Shown one piece after another: positions 47,442-59,088 of a DNA stretch of 64,000 nt. Position numbers and translations under genes: made by a program. The notes under the pieces are model-generated. The model did not search any database and was not told the DNA's origin. It was given only the letters and a program-made list of their open reading frames with translations. Source of the DNA: Microbacterium sp. BR1 (GTDB lineage: Bacteria; Actinomycetota; Actinomycetes; Actinomycetales; Microbacteriaceae); NCBI RefSeq assembly GCF_002812725.1, contig NZ_NMUN01000005.1:186001-250000 (forward strand), written 5' to 3'. How positions within the stretch are numbered: the first letter of the stretch is position 1; every line of letters begins with the position of its first letter.

Positions 47442-47906
47442 TTAGCCGCGCCCGCCCGGCGGGCCGACGATCAGCAGCACGACGAAGATCACGACCACCA
47501 GCACCGCGACCAGCACGGCGAGGATCCACGGGCGGCGCAGCAGCGCCCGCATCAGGCGGTCATGCCAGGCAGCATCACGCGGATCGTTCCCCGCCTCGAG
47601 ACGCCAGGCGCCCTGCAGACGACCGCTGCGGTGCAACCAGATCTCGGTCGGGATGGTGGCGTAGGGGACGATGGCGCTGGCGATCGCGACGACGGTGGGG
47701 ACGGGATGCCACCGCTGATTCTTGGCGACCAGCACGGCGGTCGCTCCGTACGACAAGAACACGAACCCGTGGATGCCCCCGCCGATCGTCACCGCGATGG
47801 AGAGGTCCATGGTGGCCCGCAGAATCAGGCCCGTGATCAGCAGAGTCCACGAAATGGCTTCCGCGATGGCGAGCGTGCGGAACAAAGCGAGCGGGGTGCG
47901 GAACAC
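47442..47906 (-). CDS. DUF3817 membrane protein
   Basis: 154 residues. Starts MFRTPLALFRTLAIAEAISW, the standard DUF3817 opening, with GGGIHGFVFLSYG in the second half and a long C-terminal helix (ILAVLVAVLVVVIFVVLLIV), giving four membrane segments. GTG start with GAGGAG upstream. Function unknown; often annotated as a YdzA-type membrane protein. Confidence 0.8.
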   Translation of the reverse strand: MFRTPLALFRTLAIAEAISWTLLITGLILRATMDLSIAVTIGGGIHGFVFLSYGATAVLVAKNQRWHPVPTVVAIASAIVPYATIPTEIWLHRSGRLQGAWRLEAGNDPRDAAWHDRLMRALLRRPWILAVLVAVLVVVIFVVLLIVGPPGGRG

Positions 47907-47970
47907 GGTGGAACTCCTCGGGATCGGACCTCCATCTCATCATGGCGAGGCCGAGGCATCCGTTCCTTAT

Positions 47971-47989
47971 GCGGACACTCTATGTCCGC
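47971..47989. promoter_or_regulatory. Palindrome between divergent DUF3817 and VOC genes
   Basis: GCGGACA-CTCTA-TGTCCGC is a perfect 7-bp inverted repeat with AT-rich flanks, 60-80 bp from either start. Likely an operator for one or both genes; no regulator gene is next to it. Confidence 0.45.
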
Positions 47990-48048
47990 GATTCTTCGTA
48001 GCGTGAACGTGAGGCATCCGGAGGGGATGCGCAGGGAGGACACAAGAC

Positions 48049-48420
48049 ATGGACTGGAAGATCGAGCTCATCTTCGTGCCGGTGACGGATGTCTACCGCG
48101 CCAAGGAGTTCTACGAGCGGATCGGATTCAATGCCGACCACGACGAGGTGCCGTTCGAGGGCTTGCGCTTCGTGCAGATGACGCCGCCGGGTTCGGCCTG
48201 TTCGATCGCGTTCGGGGACGGACTCGGAATCGACCTCGAGCCGGGTCGGCAGAACACGATTCAGGTCGTCGTGTCCGACGCCGACGAGGCTCTGGCGCAT
48301 CTGCGGTCGGTCGGGGTCGAGGCCTCCGGTGTCGACGACCAGGCCTGGGGGCGCTTCGTCACGTTCGACGACCCCGACGGCAACTCGTGGACGCTGCAGC
48401 AACTGCCCGTCGCGCGCTGA
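48049..48420 (+). CDS. VOC-superfamily (glyoxalase/bleomycin resistance) protein
   Basis: 123 residues, two beta-alpha-beta-beta-beta halves. DVYRAKEFYERIGF opens the fold and FDDPDGNSWTLQQ with its Glu-less end closes it. Metal ligands are not certain (Glu/His positions only partly filled), so this could be a binding protein rather than an enzyme. GGGAGGA precedes the ATG. Confidence 0.88.
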   Translation: MDWKIELIFVPVTDVYRAKEFYERIGFNADHDEVPFEGLRFVQMTPPGSACSIAFGDGLGIDLEPGRQNTIQVVVSDADEALAHLRSVGVEASGVDDQAWGRFVTFDDPDGNSWTLQQLPVAR

Positions 48421-48451
48421 ACCGGCGGGCGCATCTGCCACACTCGGGGGC

Positions 48452-48970
48452 ATGAGTTCGCCTGCCGCTCCCGCCCGCACCGACGCCGCGCTGGCGGCGG
48501 CCGCCATCGCCCTGATCGTTCTGCCACTCGTCGGACTCGCGATCAAACTCGCCTGGCCCGGATGGATGCTCTTCTTTGTGATGATGGTGTCGCCGGTGCT
48601 GCTGATCGGCTATGTCGTGCAGGTCATCATCGCGATCACCGGGTTCTTGACCCGACGGGCGGTCTTCCGCGCGAGCGCGGGGCGGACGCGTGCGCTGACA
48701 GCCGCCTGGCTGACCGCGGTCGGCATCGTCGTCACGGCGTTCTTCTTCGTCGATGGCAGCGACACCGACTGGGGGTCCGCCTTCATGTACACGGTCGGCG
48801 CAGCATCGAGTTCCGGGCTCGGCAGTGTCTCGAGTGCGATCAGCGTCATCGCGGGCATCGTCTGGGTGGGCGGCTGGGTCTGGCTGCTCGTCGAGTGGAT
48901 CAGCGCGCTGATGGTGCGGCGCAGGGCGAGGAGCTCGACCGCGACCTCGACAGGGACCACGACGGTCTGA
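48452..48970 (+). CDS. Four-helix membrane protein of unknown function
   Basis: 172 residues: four hydrophobic helices and a short basic, Thr/Ser-rich C-terminal tail. A Gly/Ser-rich stretch (ASSSGLGSVSS) lies before the last helix. No family recognised. It follows the VOC gene by 31 bp on the same strand. Confidence 0.65.
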   Translation: MSSPAAPARTDAALAAAAIALIVLPLVGLAIKLAWPGWMLFFVMMVSPVLLIGYVVQVIIAITGFLTRRAVFRASAGRTRALTAAWLTAVGIVVTAFFFVDGSDTDWGSAFMYTVGAASSSGLGSVSSAISVIAGIVWVGGWVWLLVEWISALMVRRRARSSTATSTGTTTV

Positions 48971-49022
48971 CATCCCGCGAGGCGGATCCTCGGATGCCGC
49001 GACCCCGACGCCGCCGTAAGAG

Positions 49023-49316
49023 CTACCAGTCGGCGGGTTTGCTGTCCTTGCCGCCGAGCCAGAGTCGATCGCTCTCATCCGAGTGCGTGCCACCCGACCC
49101 CACGTGCTTCGACGAAATCCGGTCACCCTTCGTGATGACGTGGACCATCGCCATGGCGTGACCCCGGCCGAGGTCGTAGTCCGCCTTGAGCCATTCGACG
49201 ATCGGTGTCGCCTTGGTGTCGGGGCCGAAACCCTTCTCGGTGGCGATCGCGACGAGCTGGGCGGGCGTGAGCCCGGTCTTGGTCTCGACGGCGTCGAGAT
49301 AGGCCTGGAATGACAT
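49023..49316 (-). CDS. DUF4287 protein
   Basis: 97 residues. The family pattern is clear: SFQAYLDAVETKTGLTP, ATEKGFGPDTK and WLKADYDLGRGHAMAM. The function is unknown; related domains are often fused to DUF5655. GAGGAG stands 5 bp before the ATG. It lies 48 bp downstream of the DNA-ligase gene and is probably in the same transcript. Confidence 0.85.
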   Translation of the reverse strand: MSFQAYLDAVETKTGLTPAQLVAIATEKGFGPDTKATPIVEWLKADYDLGRGHAMAMVHVITKGDRISSKHVGSGGTHSDESDRLWLGGKDSKPADW

Positions 49317-49364
49317 GTGTCTCCTCGGTCGTTTCGGTGGACGATTCTGGTCGTTTCGGGCGGG

Positions 49365-50888
<1,524 letters not shown>

Positions 50889-50977
50889 GGCGTCAGTCTG
50901 CCACCGGGCTCCGACGCCGGGCCGGTCGGTTCTGGGCGTGGTCTGCGGCATGACGCGCCCGGGATAGCGTGGGTGCG

Positions 50978-52102
50978 GTGACCCTCGACCTCGACGCGCT
51001 ACGCCCCTTCCCCGATTCCGACGATGCCGACGTTCGCGCACATGACGCGGCGGATCGACTCCTGCTCGACGAATCGGCCACCGCGCGACAGGGACTCGGC
51101 CGGCACGACATCGTCGTCATCGGCGACACGTACGGCGCGCTTGCGCTCACGGTCGCGAGCGAGACGGATGACTCGCCCGGTGTGGTCCGCGTGCACCAGG
51201 ATCCCCTCTCTTCCGAGCGAGCGCTCGCGGCCAACGCGCGATCGACGGGCCTCGAAGCATCCGTCGCCTCCCTGCCCCTCGACGCGGAACTCGTGCGCGG
51301 TGCCCGCGTCGTGCTGCTGCGGCTGCCGCGGTCGCTCGAGGCGCTGCGCGACATCGCTGGCCTCATCGCCGCTCACGCCGCGCCCGACGTTGTCGTGTTC
51401 GCAGGTGGACGCCTCAAGCACATGAGCCTCGGCATGAACGACGTGCTGCGCGAGTATTTCGCGACGCTCGACGTTTCTCTTGCCCGGCAGAAGTCGCGGG
51501 TGCTCATCGCTCGCAACCCCCACGACGGGCGCGACCCAGTGGCCTCGCGCGCTCAGCACGACGGCGTGATCGTCTGCGCGTTCGGGGGTGTTTTCGCGGG
51601 TTCGTCCCTCGACATCGGCACGCGACTCCTGATCGACAACCTGCCCGACACGATCCCGGGTGAGGACGACGACGCCGCGATCGACCTGGCGTGCGGCAAC
51701 GGGATCGTCGGCGCGACGCTCGCGCTCCGGTATCCGAGCCTCCGCGTCTACGCGTCGGACGAGTCATCCGCCGCCGTCGCCTCTGCCCGCGCCACCGCGG
51801 TCGCAAACGGGATCGACGGCCGGATGTCCGTGGCCCGCGACGACGCTCTGTCGGCCTTGCCCGACGCGAGCGCGTCGTTCATCGCCCTGAACCCGCCGTT
51901 CCACCGAGGCGCGGCGATCGACGAGACGATCGCGCGACACCTGTTCGCCGACGCGGCGCGCGTGCTGCGCCCGGGCGGCGAGCTGTGGACCGTCTGGAAC
52001 TCGGCCCTGCAGTACCGCCAGCCGCTCGAGCGCTTGGTCGGCCCGACGCGCCAGGTCGCCCGCACGTCGAAGTTCACGGTCACGTTCTCGACCCGCCGCT
52101 GA
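50978..52102 (+). CDS. RlmG/RsmC-like guanine-N2 rRNA methyltransferase
   Basis: 374 residues. A degenerate N-terminal methyltransferase half (about 1-180) is followed by an active C-terminal half with DLACGNGIVGATLA (SAM motif I) and NPPFHRG (catalytic NPPF). The two-domain form is that of RsmC and RlmG, which methylate G1207 of 16S or G1835 of 23S rRNA; which one cannot be settled here. The GTG at 7 bp from TAGCGT fits a leaderless start; an in-frame GTG three codons upstream is less likely. Confidence 0.85.
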   Translation: MTLDLDALRPFPDSDDADVRAHDAADRLLLDESATARQGLGRHDIVVIGDTYGALALTVASETDDSPGVVRVHQDPLSSERALAANARSTGLEASVASLPLDAELVRGARVVLLRLPRSLEALRDIAGLIAAHAAPDVVVFAGGRLKHMSLGMNDVLREYFATLDVSLARQKSRVLIARNPHDGRDPVASRAQHDGVIVCAFGGVFAGSSLDIGTRLLIDNLPDTIPGEDDDAAIDLACGNGIVGATLALRYPSLRVYASDESSAAVASARATAVANGIDGRMSVARDDALSALPDASASFIALNPPFHRGAAIDETIARHLFADAARVLRPGGELWTVWNSALQYRQPLERLVGPTRQVARTSKFTVTFSTRR

Positions 52103-52113
52103 CGGCATCCGGG

Positions 52114-54600
52114 CTACGTGAACGGCGCGTATGCGCGGCCGCCCTCCGCGATCTCGCGATTGAGCGCGGACAAACGGCGAACCAGTTCGGGCGCGTCCTG
52201 CGCAACCGACTTCGGCCAGCCGTAGGCCGCGGCCACAGCCTCGTCGAGTCGGCGGTGCAGTGCGGCGAGATCGGTGAACGCGCCGTCGTCCATCAGGTTG
52301 TACAGCTTTGTCAGGCCCATGTCATGCTCGACGCACAGTTCGCTTCGGCGCGCGTACAGGGCGACGGATGCCTCGGCCACCGCATCTCGCTGCGCTGACG
52401 TAACGGGGTCCGGCCACGGGAACGTCTCGAAGACGGCATCGTTCGTATACCTCAGCCGCGTTTCGAGCGTTGACGACTGCGCCCACGCCCAGGCGTGGTG
52501 TGCACTCGAGAGAAGGATCCCCATGCTGTAGTCATCGTCGAATGCGAACACGATTACGGCGTTGTTCGGACACACCGTGCCGTCTACCCAGGCGAGCTGC
52601 AGGCGCTTTCCCGTCGCCGATGCCGCTGCGTATCGTCTCAGGGGCTCCACGGCGGCGCGCATCCCCTCGACCCGTCGACCAAACAACCACCAGCGCTTCT
52701 CTACCGCGCGGTTTGGCGAGTCTTCGCGTTCCCTTTTGACCGTGCTGCGGAGCATATCGAGGGCCGCGGGGTATTTCATCGCCGCTTCGAGGGTCATCGA
52801 GCCAAAATCGATGATCCAGCGTGCTGCCGACTGCTCCACCGCTTCGACCAAATCGGCGCCGGTGAGGAATCGCCGGACAACGCGAGCGTATTCCGCATCG
52901 TCGCGTTCAAGCAGACGAGCCGCAGTGACGTCGTCGATGATGAACCCCTTGCCTTGCGGCACGACCCCCGAAAAACAGTGCTGACGATTGGCGAGCAGAG
53001 CTTTCGCGTCCCAGTCGTGCGCGTTTCCCTCGGTGAGCGAGGCGGTGATTCCCGAAACGGGTTCGCCATCGAGTTCAAACACGGTCGGCACGTCATCGGG
53101 CTTCTTGACCCAGTTGACGAGGCTGACGTGGACCTTGGCGTCCCCCGGCCACTTCTGGCTAGAAACCGCATCTGTGATGATGCCACCCTGAGAAACCACG
53201 TACGACAGTGAGGCGGAGCGTCCCGCCGTCTGGCTGATGGAATTGGTGCCGACGAGACCAGCACGATGGCCCACCGCCAAGCGCTCGTGAGCGAGACGGA
53301 ACCAGTAAACGCAGAGGTCTTTCACTCCGACGTGAAACCGACGAATGAGCCAGTCGGCGTAATCATCGCCGAGACTTGGGCGAATCAGCTTTGCCCCCAA
53401 GAACGGCGGGTTGCCGATGATCGTGTCGACCTCGGGCCATTCCGTGCGGAGCGCATCCGCGGAACGCACGTTTGACAAGTCGACGAGAGGAAGCACCGGC
53501 TCTGCCTCTCCGAAACGGTCCACCATCTGGCGGTGCCCCATCCACAGGGTCACCCGCGCGATCATCACGGCAACGCGCTCGATGTCGAGTCCGTAGAGAT
53601 TGGCAAGCGGGTAATACGGCAGGGGTCCCGTCGGCTTGGCCGCACCGGTCTGGGCGGCCAGCGCGTTGATACGCAGCTTTGCCTCGTATTCGAGCGTGCG
53701 AAGTTCGCGATACGCGACGTACAAGAAGTTGCCACAGCCACAGGCCGGGTCGAGCACACGAAACTCGCACAAGTCGTGCAGCACGGCGACCGCATCCGTG
53801 ACCGATGCCGCCGCCTCGATGCGTTCGCGCCACGGTCGAACGATCGTCGGCGCGACGATCTTCATGATGTCTGCCTCGTGCGTGTAGTGCGCACCGATCT
53901 CCGAGCGACGCTCATCGCCGAGCACTCCCTCGAGAAGCGACCCGAAGATGGTCGGGTTGACCTCTCGCCAGTTGAACTCGGCGGCCTCGCGCAGGTGGAG
54001 CAGCTCTTCTCGGGACAAGAACACCGAGGCGGGCTGTGTAAACAGGTCGCCGTTGACATATCGGGTTCCCGCGTAACGCCCCTTGCGGTTGTGATCACCC
54101 TTCTGATTGAGAAGCGCAAAGAGGTAACCGATCTCTTTCGCAGAGTCGGGCTCGCTCTCTTTCAAGAGTGATTCGACCGTGGCCTGGAGCGGGTATCCCT
54201 CGAGCATCCCGAGGTCCTCAGCGAACAGACACCACACGAGCTGCATGGTGAAGCGCTGGATCTCGTCGACCGGCGCCGCCGACCGGTCGATCATCGAGCG
54301 GTAGAACTCGGCGATGTGACGTGCGGCATCGGCCGTCAGTTCCCGTCGATGCTCGCTGAAGACCGGTTCGAGTGTGTCGTTCTGCAGAAAGAGCAACGCA
54401 TCGTAGTGATCGACCAACTCGTCGATGGCGAACGTGATGCGAGGAGCCTTGGGGAACCTTCCCGGCTCCCACACCTCGAACGAGTGGAAGTTGCACGCGA
54501 TGACCCATCGGGCGGCAGGCGTGTCGCCATCGCTCGACTCGCGCCAGTAGCGCTCGATCTGATCTGCGGCCTTGGCGAGGGGCGTACCCGGCTTCTTCAT
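52114..54600 (-). CDS. MmeI-like type IIG DNA methyltransferase, nuclease-less downstream part of a split gene
   Basis: 828 residues. Motif I DPACGCGNFL and motif IV IIGNPPFLGAKL (N6-adenine type) form the methyltransferase core, preceded by a helical domain with LLEGVLGDERRSEIGAHYTHEADIM and followed by a target-recognition region and C-terminal helices. In MmeI relatives the nuclease lies at the N-terminus; here reading restarts at the Met of the former E-M-K motif, in an ATGA overlap with the fragment upstream. The rest is open and looks functional as a methyltransferase. Confidence 0.85.
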   Translation of the reverse strand: MKKPGTPLAKAADQIERYWRESSDGDTPAARWVIACNFHSFEVWEPGRFPKAPRITFAIDELVDHYDALLFLQNDTLEPVFSEHRRELTADAARHIAEFYRSMIDRSAAPVDEIQRFTMQLVWCLFAEDLGMLEGYPLQATVESLLKESEPDSAKEIGYLFALLNQKGDHNRKGRYAGTRYVNGDLFTQPASVFLSREELLHLREAAEFNWREVNPTIFGSLLEGVLGDERRSEIGAHYTHEADIMKIVAPTIVRPWRERIEAAASVTDAVAVLHDLCEFRVLDPACGCGNFLYVAYRELRTLEYEAKLRINALAAQTGAAKPTGPLPYYPLANLYGLDIERVAVMIARVTLWMGHRQMVDRFGEAEPVLPLVDLSNVRSADALRTEWPEVDTIIGNPPFLGAKLIRPSLGDDYADWLIRRFHVGVKDLCVYWFRLAHERLAVGHRAGLVGTNSISQTAGRSASLSYVVSQGGIITDAVSSQKWPGDAKVHVSLVNWVKKPDDVPTVFELDGEPVSGITASLTEGNAHDWDAKALLANRQHCFSGVVPQGKGFIIDDVTAARLLERDDAEYARVVRRFLTGADLVEAVEQSAARWIIDFGSMTLEAAMKYPAALDMLRSTVKREREDSPNRAVEKRWWLFGRRVEGMRAAVEPLRRYAAASATGKRLQLAWVDGTVCPNNAVIVFAFDDDYSMGILLSSAHHAWAWAQSSTLETRLRYTNDAVFETFPWPDPVTSAQRDAVAEASVALYARRSELCVEHDMGLTKLYNLMDDGAFTDLAALHRRLDEAVAAAYGWPKSVAQDAPELVRRLSALNREIAEGGRAYAPFT

Positions 54601-54830
54601 CTCGAAGATCGCGAGCCCGGCCAGTGCAGATCCATGAAGCCGGCGGAACTCTTGAAGTCCTCGAACAACGCCCCGGTGGCCTGGCGATCCGTGCCGTAAG
54701 CCGCGAACAACTCGTTCAGGAATGTCTGCGCCTCGGCGCGCTCACTGCCGTTGTACGTACGCCACTTCGCGGCGAACGCGGCGAGAGCGGCCTGTATCTC
54801 GGTGCCACTACGCACCCCGCCGTCCGCCAC
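54597..54830 (-). pseudogene. Nuclease-domain fragment of the MmeI-like gene, separated by a 1-base frameshift
   Basis: 77 residues from a GTG. It contains the opening FAAKWRTYNGSERAEAQTFL and the catalytic Asp in AGFMD, then shifts frame after LHWPG. In the other frame the sequence continues LAIFEMKKPG, so inserting one G in the CCGGG run at about 54615-54620 would restore a full protein with D-x9-E-x-K. The shift falls between these catalytic residues, which inactivates restriction. A sequencing error in the short G run is the main alternative. Confidence 0.85.
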
Positions 54831-54833
54831 GAA

Positions 54834-55106
54834 TCAGAACATCCGGGTTTCGACCGCGTAGTACGTTCCTTGCATCAGCCGCTTGCGCAGCTTCTGCAGC
54901 TCTTCCAGGGTTTCGGTCAACACGAGTTCCTCGTTCTGTGAGCCCCCGGCCTTTCGGATGTTCGCCAGGGCGCGCTTCGAGCGATTGATCGCGTGCTCGA
55001 GGTTCAACAGAACGTCCGAGACCTCGCCCATCACCTGTTCTCGAGCACGTTGCTCATCGGAACGCTGATCTCCGAGATGCTGTCCGGTCGCTACCTGCTG
55101 AGCCAT
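54834..55106 (-). CDS. Small coiled-coil protein of unknown function
   Basis: 90 residues, charged and mostly helical (EVSDVLLNLEHAINRSKRAL, then LTETLEELQKLRKRL), suited to a coiled coil or helical pair. AGGAGG at 6 bp supports the ATG before AQQVATG; a GTG 34 codons earlier lacks a ribosome site and its extension overlaps the hairpin at 55185. It precedes the split restriction-modification gene by 3 bp and may be translated with it. No family recognised. Confidence 0.65.
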   Translation of the reverse strand: MAQQVATGQHLGDQRSDEQRAREQVMGEVSDVLLNLEHAINRSKRALANIRKAGGSQNEELVLTETLEELQKLRKRLMQGTYYAVETRMF

Positions 55107-55184
55107 AGGGTCCTCCTGGTCGAGCCCGGGTGTTTGGGGTCCACCGTACGCGGTGGCCTCGACATCCGGCTTCTCTTCGGCGGG

Positions 55185-55212
55185 TTCTGTGGACTCCACG
55201 TTGTCCACAGAA
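55185..55212. terminator. Perfect hairpin after nrdF
   Basis: TTCTGTGGAC and GTCCACAGAA pair over 10 bp with an 8-nt loop, 12 bp beyond the nrdF stop. It contains TTGTCCACA, a DnaA-box match, on the plus strand. It probably ends the nrd transcript. Confidence 0.6.
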
Positions 55213-55223
55213 CCACATCGGGA

Positions 55224-56210
<987 letters not shown>

Positions 56211-56248
56211 CTAGGTTCGTTTCGACTCGCTGCGCGCTCGATGGGCGA

Positions 56249-58417
56249 CTACAGCGTGCAGCTGACGCATTCCGACATGTCGGTGCCCTCGAGGGCCATC
56301 TGACGCAGGCGGATGTAGTAGATCGTCTTGATCCCCTTCTTCCACGCGTAGATCTGCGCCTTGTTGATGTCGCGCGTCGTGGCGGTGTCCTTGAAGAACA
56401 GCGTCAGCGACAGGCCCTGGTCGACGTGCTGCGTCGCCGCGGCGTACGTGTCGATGACCTTCTCGTAGCCGATCTCGTAGGCGTCCTGGTAGTACTCCAG
56501 GTTGTCGTTCGTCATGAACGCGGCCGGGTAGTAGACGCGGCCGAGCTTGCCTTCCTTGCGGATCTCGACCTTGGCGGCGATCGGGTGGATCGACGACGTC
56601 GAGTTGTTGATGTACGAGATCGACCCGGTCGGCGGCACGGCCTGCAGGTTCTGGTTGTAGATGCCGTGCTGCTGGATCTTCGCCTTCAGCGCGGTCCAGT
56701 CATCCTGCGTCGGAATGTGGACGCCGGCGAACATCTCCTTGACCTTGTCGGTCTCGGGAACCCACGCGCGCTCGATGTACTTGTCGAAGAACTCCCCCGA
56801 CGCGTACTTCGAGTCCTCGAAGCCCTCGAAGGCCTGTCCGCGCTCGATCGCGATCTCGTTCGAGGCGCGCAGCGCGTGGAACAGCACCGTGTAGAAGTAG
56901 ATGTTCGTGAAGTCGATGCCCTCTTCCGAACCGTAGAAGACGCGCTCACGAGCGAGGTAGCCGTGCAGGTTCATCTGCCCGAGGCCGATCGCGTGCGTGC
57001 GGTCGTTGCCCTCTTCGATCGAGCGTACCGAGCGGATGTGGCTCTGGTTGCTCACCGCGGTCAGACCCCGGATGGCCGTCTCGACCGTCCTGCCGAGGTC
57101 GGGCGAGTCCATCGCGAGCGCGATGTTCAGCGACCCGAGGTTGCAGGAGATGTCCTTGCCGATCTGCGCGTACGAGAGGTCCTCGTTGTACGTCGTCGGC
57201 GTGTTCACCTGCAGGATCTCGCTGCAGAGGTTGGACATGTTGATGCGGCCCTTGATCGGGTTGGCCGCGTTCACCGTGTCCTCGAACATGATGTACGGGT
57301 AGCCCGACTCGAACTGGATCTCGGCGAGGGTCTGGAAGAACTCGCGCGCGTTGATCTTGGTCTTCTTGATGCGGGGGTCGTCGACCATCTCGCGGTACTT
57401 CTCGGTGACCGAGATGTCGCCGAAGGGAACGCCGTAGACCTTCTCGACGTCGTACGGCGAGAAGAGGTACATGTCCTCGTCGTTGCGAGCGAGCTCGAAC
57501 GTGATGTCGGGCACGACGACGCCGAGCGAGAGCGTCTTGATGCGGATCTTCTCGTCGGCGTTCTCGCGCTTGGTGTCGAGGAAGCGCAGGATGTCGGGGT
57601 GGTGCGCCTGCAGATACACCGCGCCCGCGCCCTGACGCGCACCGAGCTGGTTGGCGTAGCTGAAGCTGTCTTCGAGCAGCTTCATGACGGGGATGATGCC
57701 CGACGACTGGTTCTCGATCTGCTTGATCGGAGCGCCCGCCTCGCGGATGTTCGAGAGCAGCAGGGCGACGCCGCCGCCGCGCTTGGAGAGCTGCAGCGAC
57801 GAGTTGATGCCGCGAGAGATCGACTCCATGTTGTCTTCGATGCGCAGCAGGAAGCACGACACGAGCTCGCCGCGCTGCGCCTTGCCCGTGTTGAGGAACG
57901 TCGGGGTGGCGGGCTGGAAACGGCCCGAGAGGATCTCTTCGACCAGCTGGGTCGCGAGCTTCTGGTCGCCGTCGGCAAGGCCCAGCGCCGTCATGACGAC
58001 GCGGTCTTCGAACCGCTCGAGGTAGCGCTTGCCGTCGAACGTCTTGAGCGTGTAGCTCGTGTAGTACTTGAACGCCCCGAGGAACGTCTCGAAGCGGAAC
58101 TTCTTGCCGTAGGCGAAGTCGTTGAGCTCCTGGATGAACTCGAACGGATACTTGGCCAGCACAGCGGGCTCGTAGTACTCCTTCTCGACCAGGTAGTCGA
58201 GACGCTCCTTGAGCGAGTGGAAGAAGACGGTGTTCTGGTTGACGTGCTGCAGGAAGTACTCCCGCGCGGCGCGCTTGTCGGCGTCGAACTGGATCTTCCC
58301 GTCCGCGCCGTACAGGTTCAGCATCGCGTTCAGGGAGTGGTAGTCCATCCCGTCGAACGCGGCGTTGTTCTTGAAGGGCGTCTGCTGGGGAGCCTGCGTT
58401 AGTGCTGTGTCCACCAT
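56249..58417 (-). CDS. nrdE: Class Ib ribonucleotide reductase, catalytic alpha subunit
   Basis: 722 residues. The ten-stranded barrel contains [20 protein letters not shown] (first redox Cys), NLCSEI with the thiyl Cys, and ends with the mobile SECVSCTL pair. [11 protein letters not shown] and the [12 protein letters not shown] substrate region are also typical. There is no N-terminal ATP cone, the mark of class Ib. ATG overlapping the nrdI end by 19 bp was chosen; upstream readings overlap nrdI more and lack a ribosome site. Confidence 0.97.
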   Translation of the reverse strand: MVDTALTQAPQQTPFKNNAAFDGMDYHSLNAMLNLYGADGKIQFDADKRAAREYFLQHVNQNTVFFHSLKERLDYLVEKEYYEPAVLAKYPFEFIQELNDFAYGKKFRFETFLGAFKYYTSYTLKTFDGKRYLERFEDRVVMTALGLADGDQKLATQLVEEILSGRFQPATPTFLNTGKAQRGELVSCFLLRIEDNMESISRGINSSLQLSKRGGGVALLLSNIREAGAPIKQIENQSSGIIPVMKLLEDSFSYANQLGARQGAGAVYLQAHHPDILRFLDTKRENADEKIRIKTLSLGVVVPDITFELARNDEDMYLFSPYDVEKVYGVPFGDISVTEKYREMVDDPRIKKTKINAREFFQTLAEIQFESGYPYIMFEDTVNAANPIKGRINMSNLCSEILQVNTPTTYNEDLSYAQIGKDISCNLGSLNIALAMDSPDLGRTVETAIRGLTAVSNQSHIRSVRSIEEGNDRTHAIGLGQMNLHGYLARERVFYGSEEGIDFTNIYFYTVLFHALRASNEIAIERGQAFEGFEDSKYASGEFFDKYIERAWVPETDKVKEMFAGVHIPTQDDWTALKAKIQQHGIYNQNLQAVPPTGSISYINNSTSSIHPIAAKVEIRKEGKLGRVYYPAAFMTNDNLEYYQDAYEIGYEKVIDTYAAATQHVDQGLSLTLFFKDTATTRDINKAQIYAWKKGIKTIYYIRLRQMALEGTDMSECVSCTL

Positions 58418-58830
58418 CGTTCCAATCCGTCGCTCACGCGATCGATGTCTTCCGGCGTGCCGAACAGTTCGAGCCGATACAAGTGCGGCACGTTGCACTT
58501 GCGGCTGATGACGTCACCGGCGAGGCAGAATGCCGCACCGAAGTTGGTATTGCCGGCGGAGATGACTCCCCGGATCAGCTGGCGATTGCGCTCCTCGTTG
58601 AGGAAGCGGATCACCTGCTTGGGGACGGCGCCTTTTTCTTCGCCGCGTCCCTGTCCCCCGCCGTAGGTGGGGGTGACGAGCACGAACGGCTCGTCTACGA
58701 CCGGTGTCTGATTCCCCTGCAAGGGGATCCTGATCGCCGGCAGCCCGAGCTTCTCGACGAATCGAGCCGTGTTGCCCGAGAGGCTCGAGAAGTAGACGAG
58801 CAGTGGCGCTTGTGTCGCCAGTTTGCTCAC
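58399..58830 (-). CDS. nrdI: NrdI flavodoxin-like protein
   Basis: 143 residues. FMN-binding loops [20 protein letters not shown] and [11 protein letters not shown] are the NrdI signatures. It supplies oxidant to assemble the manganese-tyrosyl cofactor in NrdF. GTG start. Overlaps nrdE by 19 bp and follows nrdH by 24 bp. Confidence 0.95.
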   Translation of the reverse strand: MSKLATQAPLLVYFSSLSGNTARFVEKLGLPAIRIPLQGNQTPVVDEPFVLVTPTYGGGQGRGEEKGAVPKQVIRFLNEERNRQLIRGVISAGNTNFGAAFCLAGDVISRKCNVPHLYRLELFGTPEDIDRVSDGLERWWTQH

Positions 58831-58854
58831 GTCGCACCTCCCGTGCGTCCGGCC

Positions 58855-59088
58855 TCAGGCCAGGCGCGTTGCGAGTTCGTCGATCTTGTCGGGACGGAAG
58901 CCCGACCAGTGGTCGCCGTCGGTGATGACGACGGGCGCCTGGAGGTAGCCCAGGGCCTTGACCTGCTCGAGCGCGGACGGGTCCTGCGACAGGTCCAGAA
59001 CCTCGTATTCGAGGCCCTTCGAGTCGAGGGCGCGGTAGGTAGCGGTGCACTGAACGCAGGACGGCTTCGTGTAAACGGTGATTGCCAT
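58855..59088 (-). CDS. nrdH: NrdH redoxin
   Basis: 77 residues, glutaredoxin fold with thioredoxin-like function: CVQC redox pair near residue 11, APVVITDGDHWSGFRPDKI near the end. It reduces NrdE. Three in-frame ATG codons lie close together; the last, with GAAGG 5 bp upstream, gives the canonical MAITVYTKPSC start. First gene of the operon. Confidence 0.95.
   Translation of the reverse strand: MAITVYTKPSCVQCTATYRALDSKGLEYEVLDLSQDPSALEQVKALGYLQAPVVITDGDHWSGFRPDKIDELATRLA

Noticed and set aside
54834..55208. Longer GTG start for the small coiled-coil protein
   Set aside because: No ribosome site, overlaps the nrdF terminator hairpin; AGGAGG supports the ATG at 55106.
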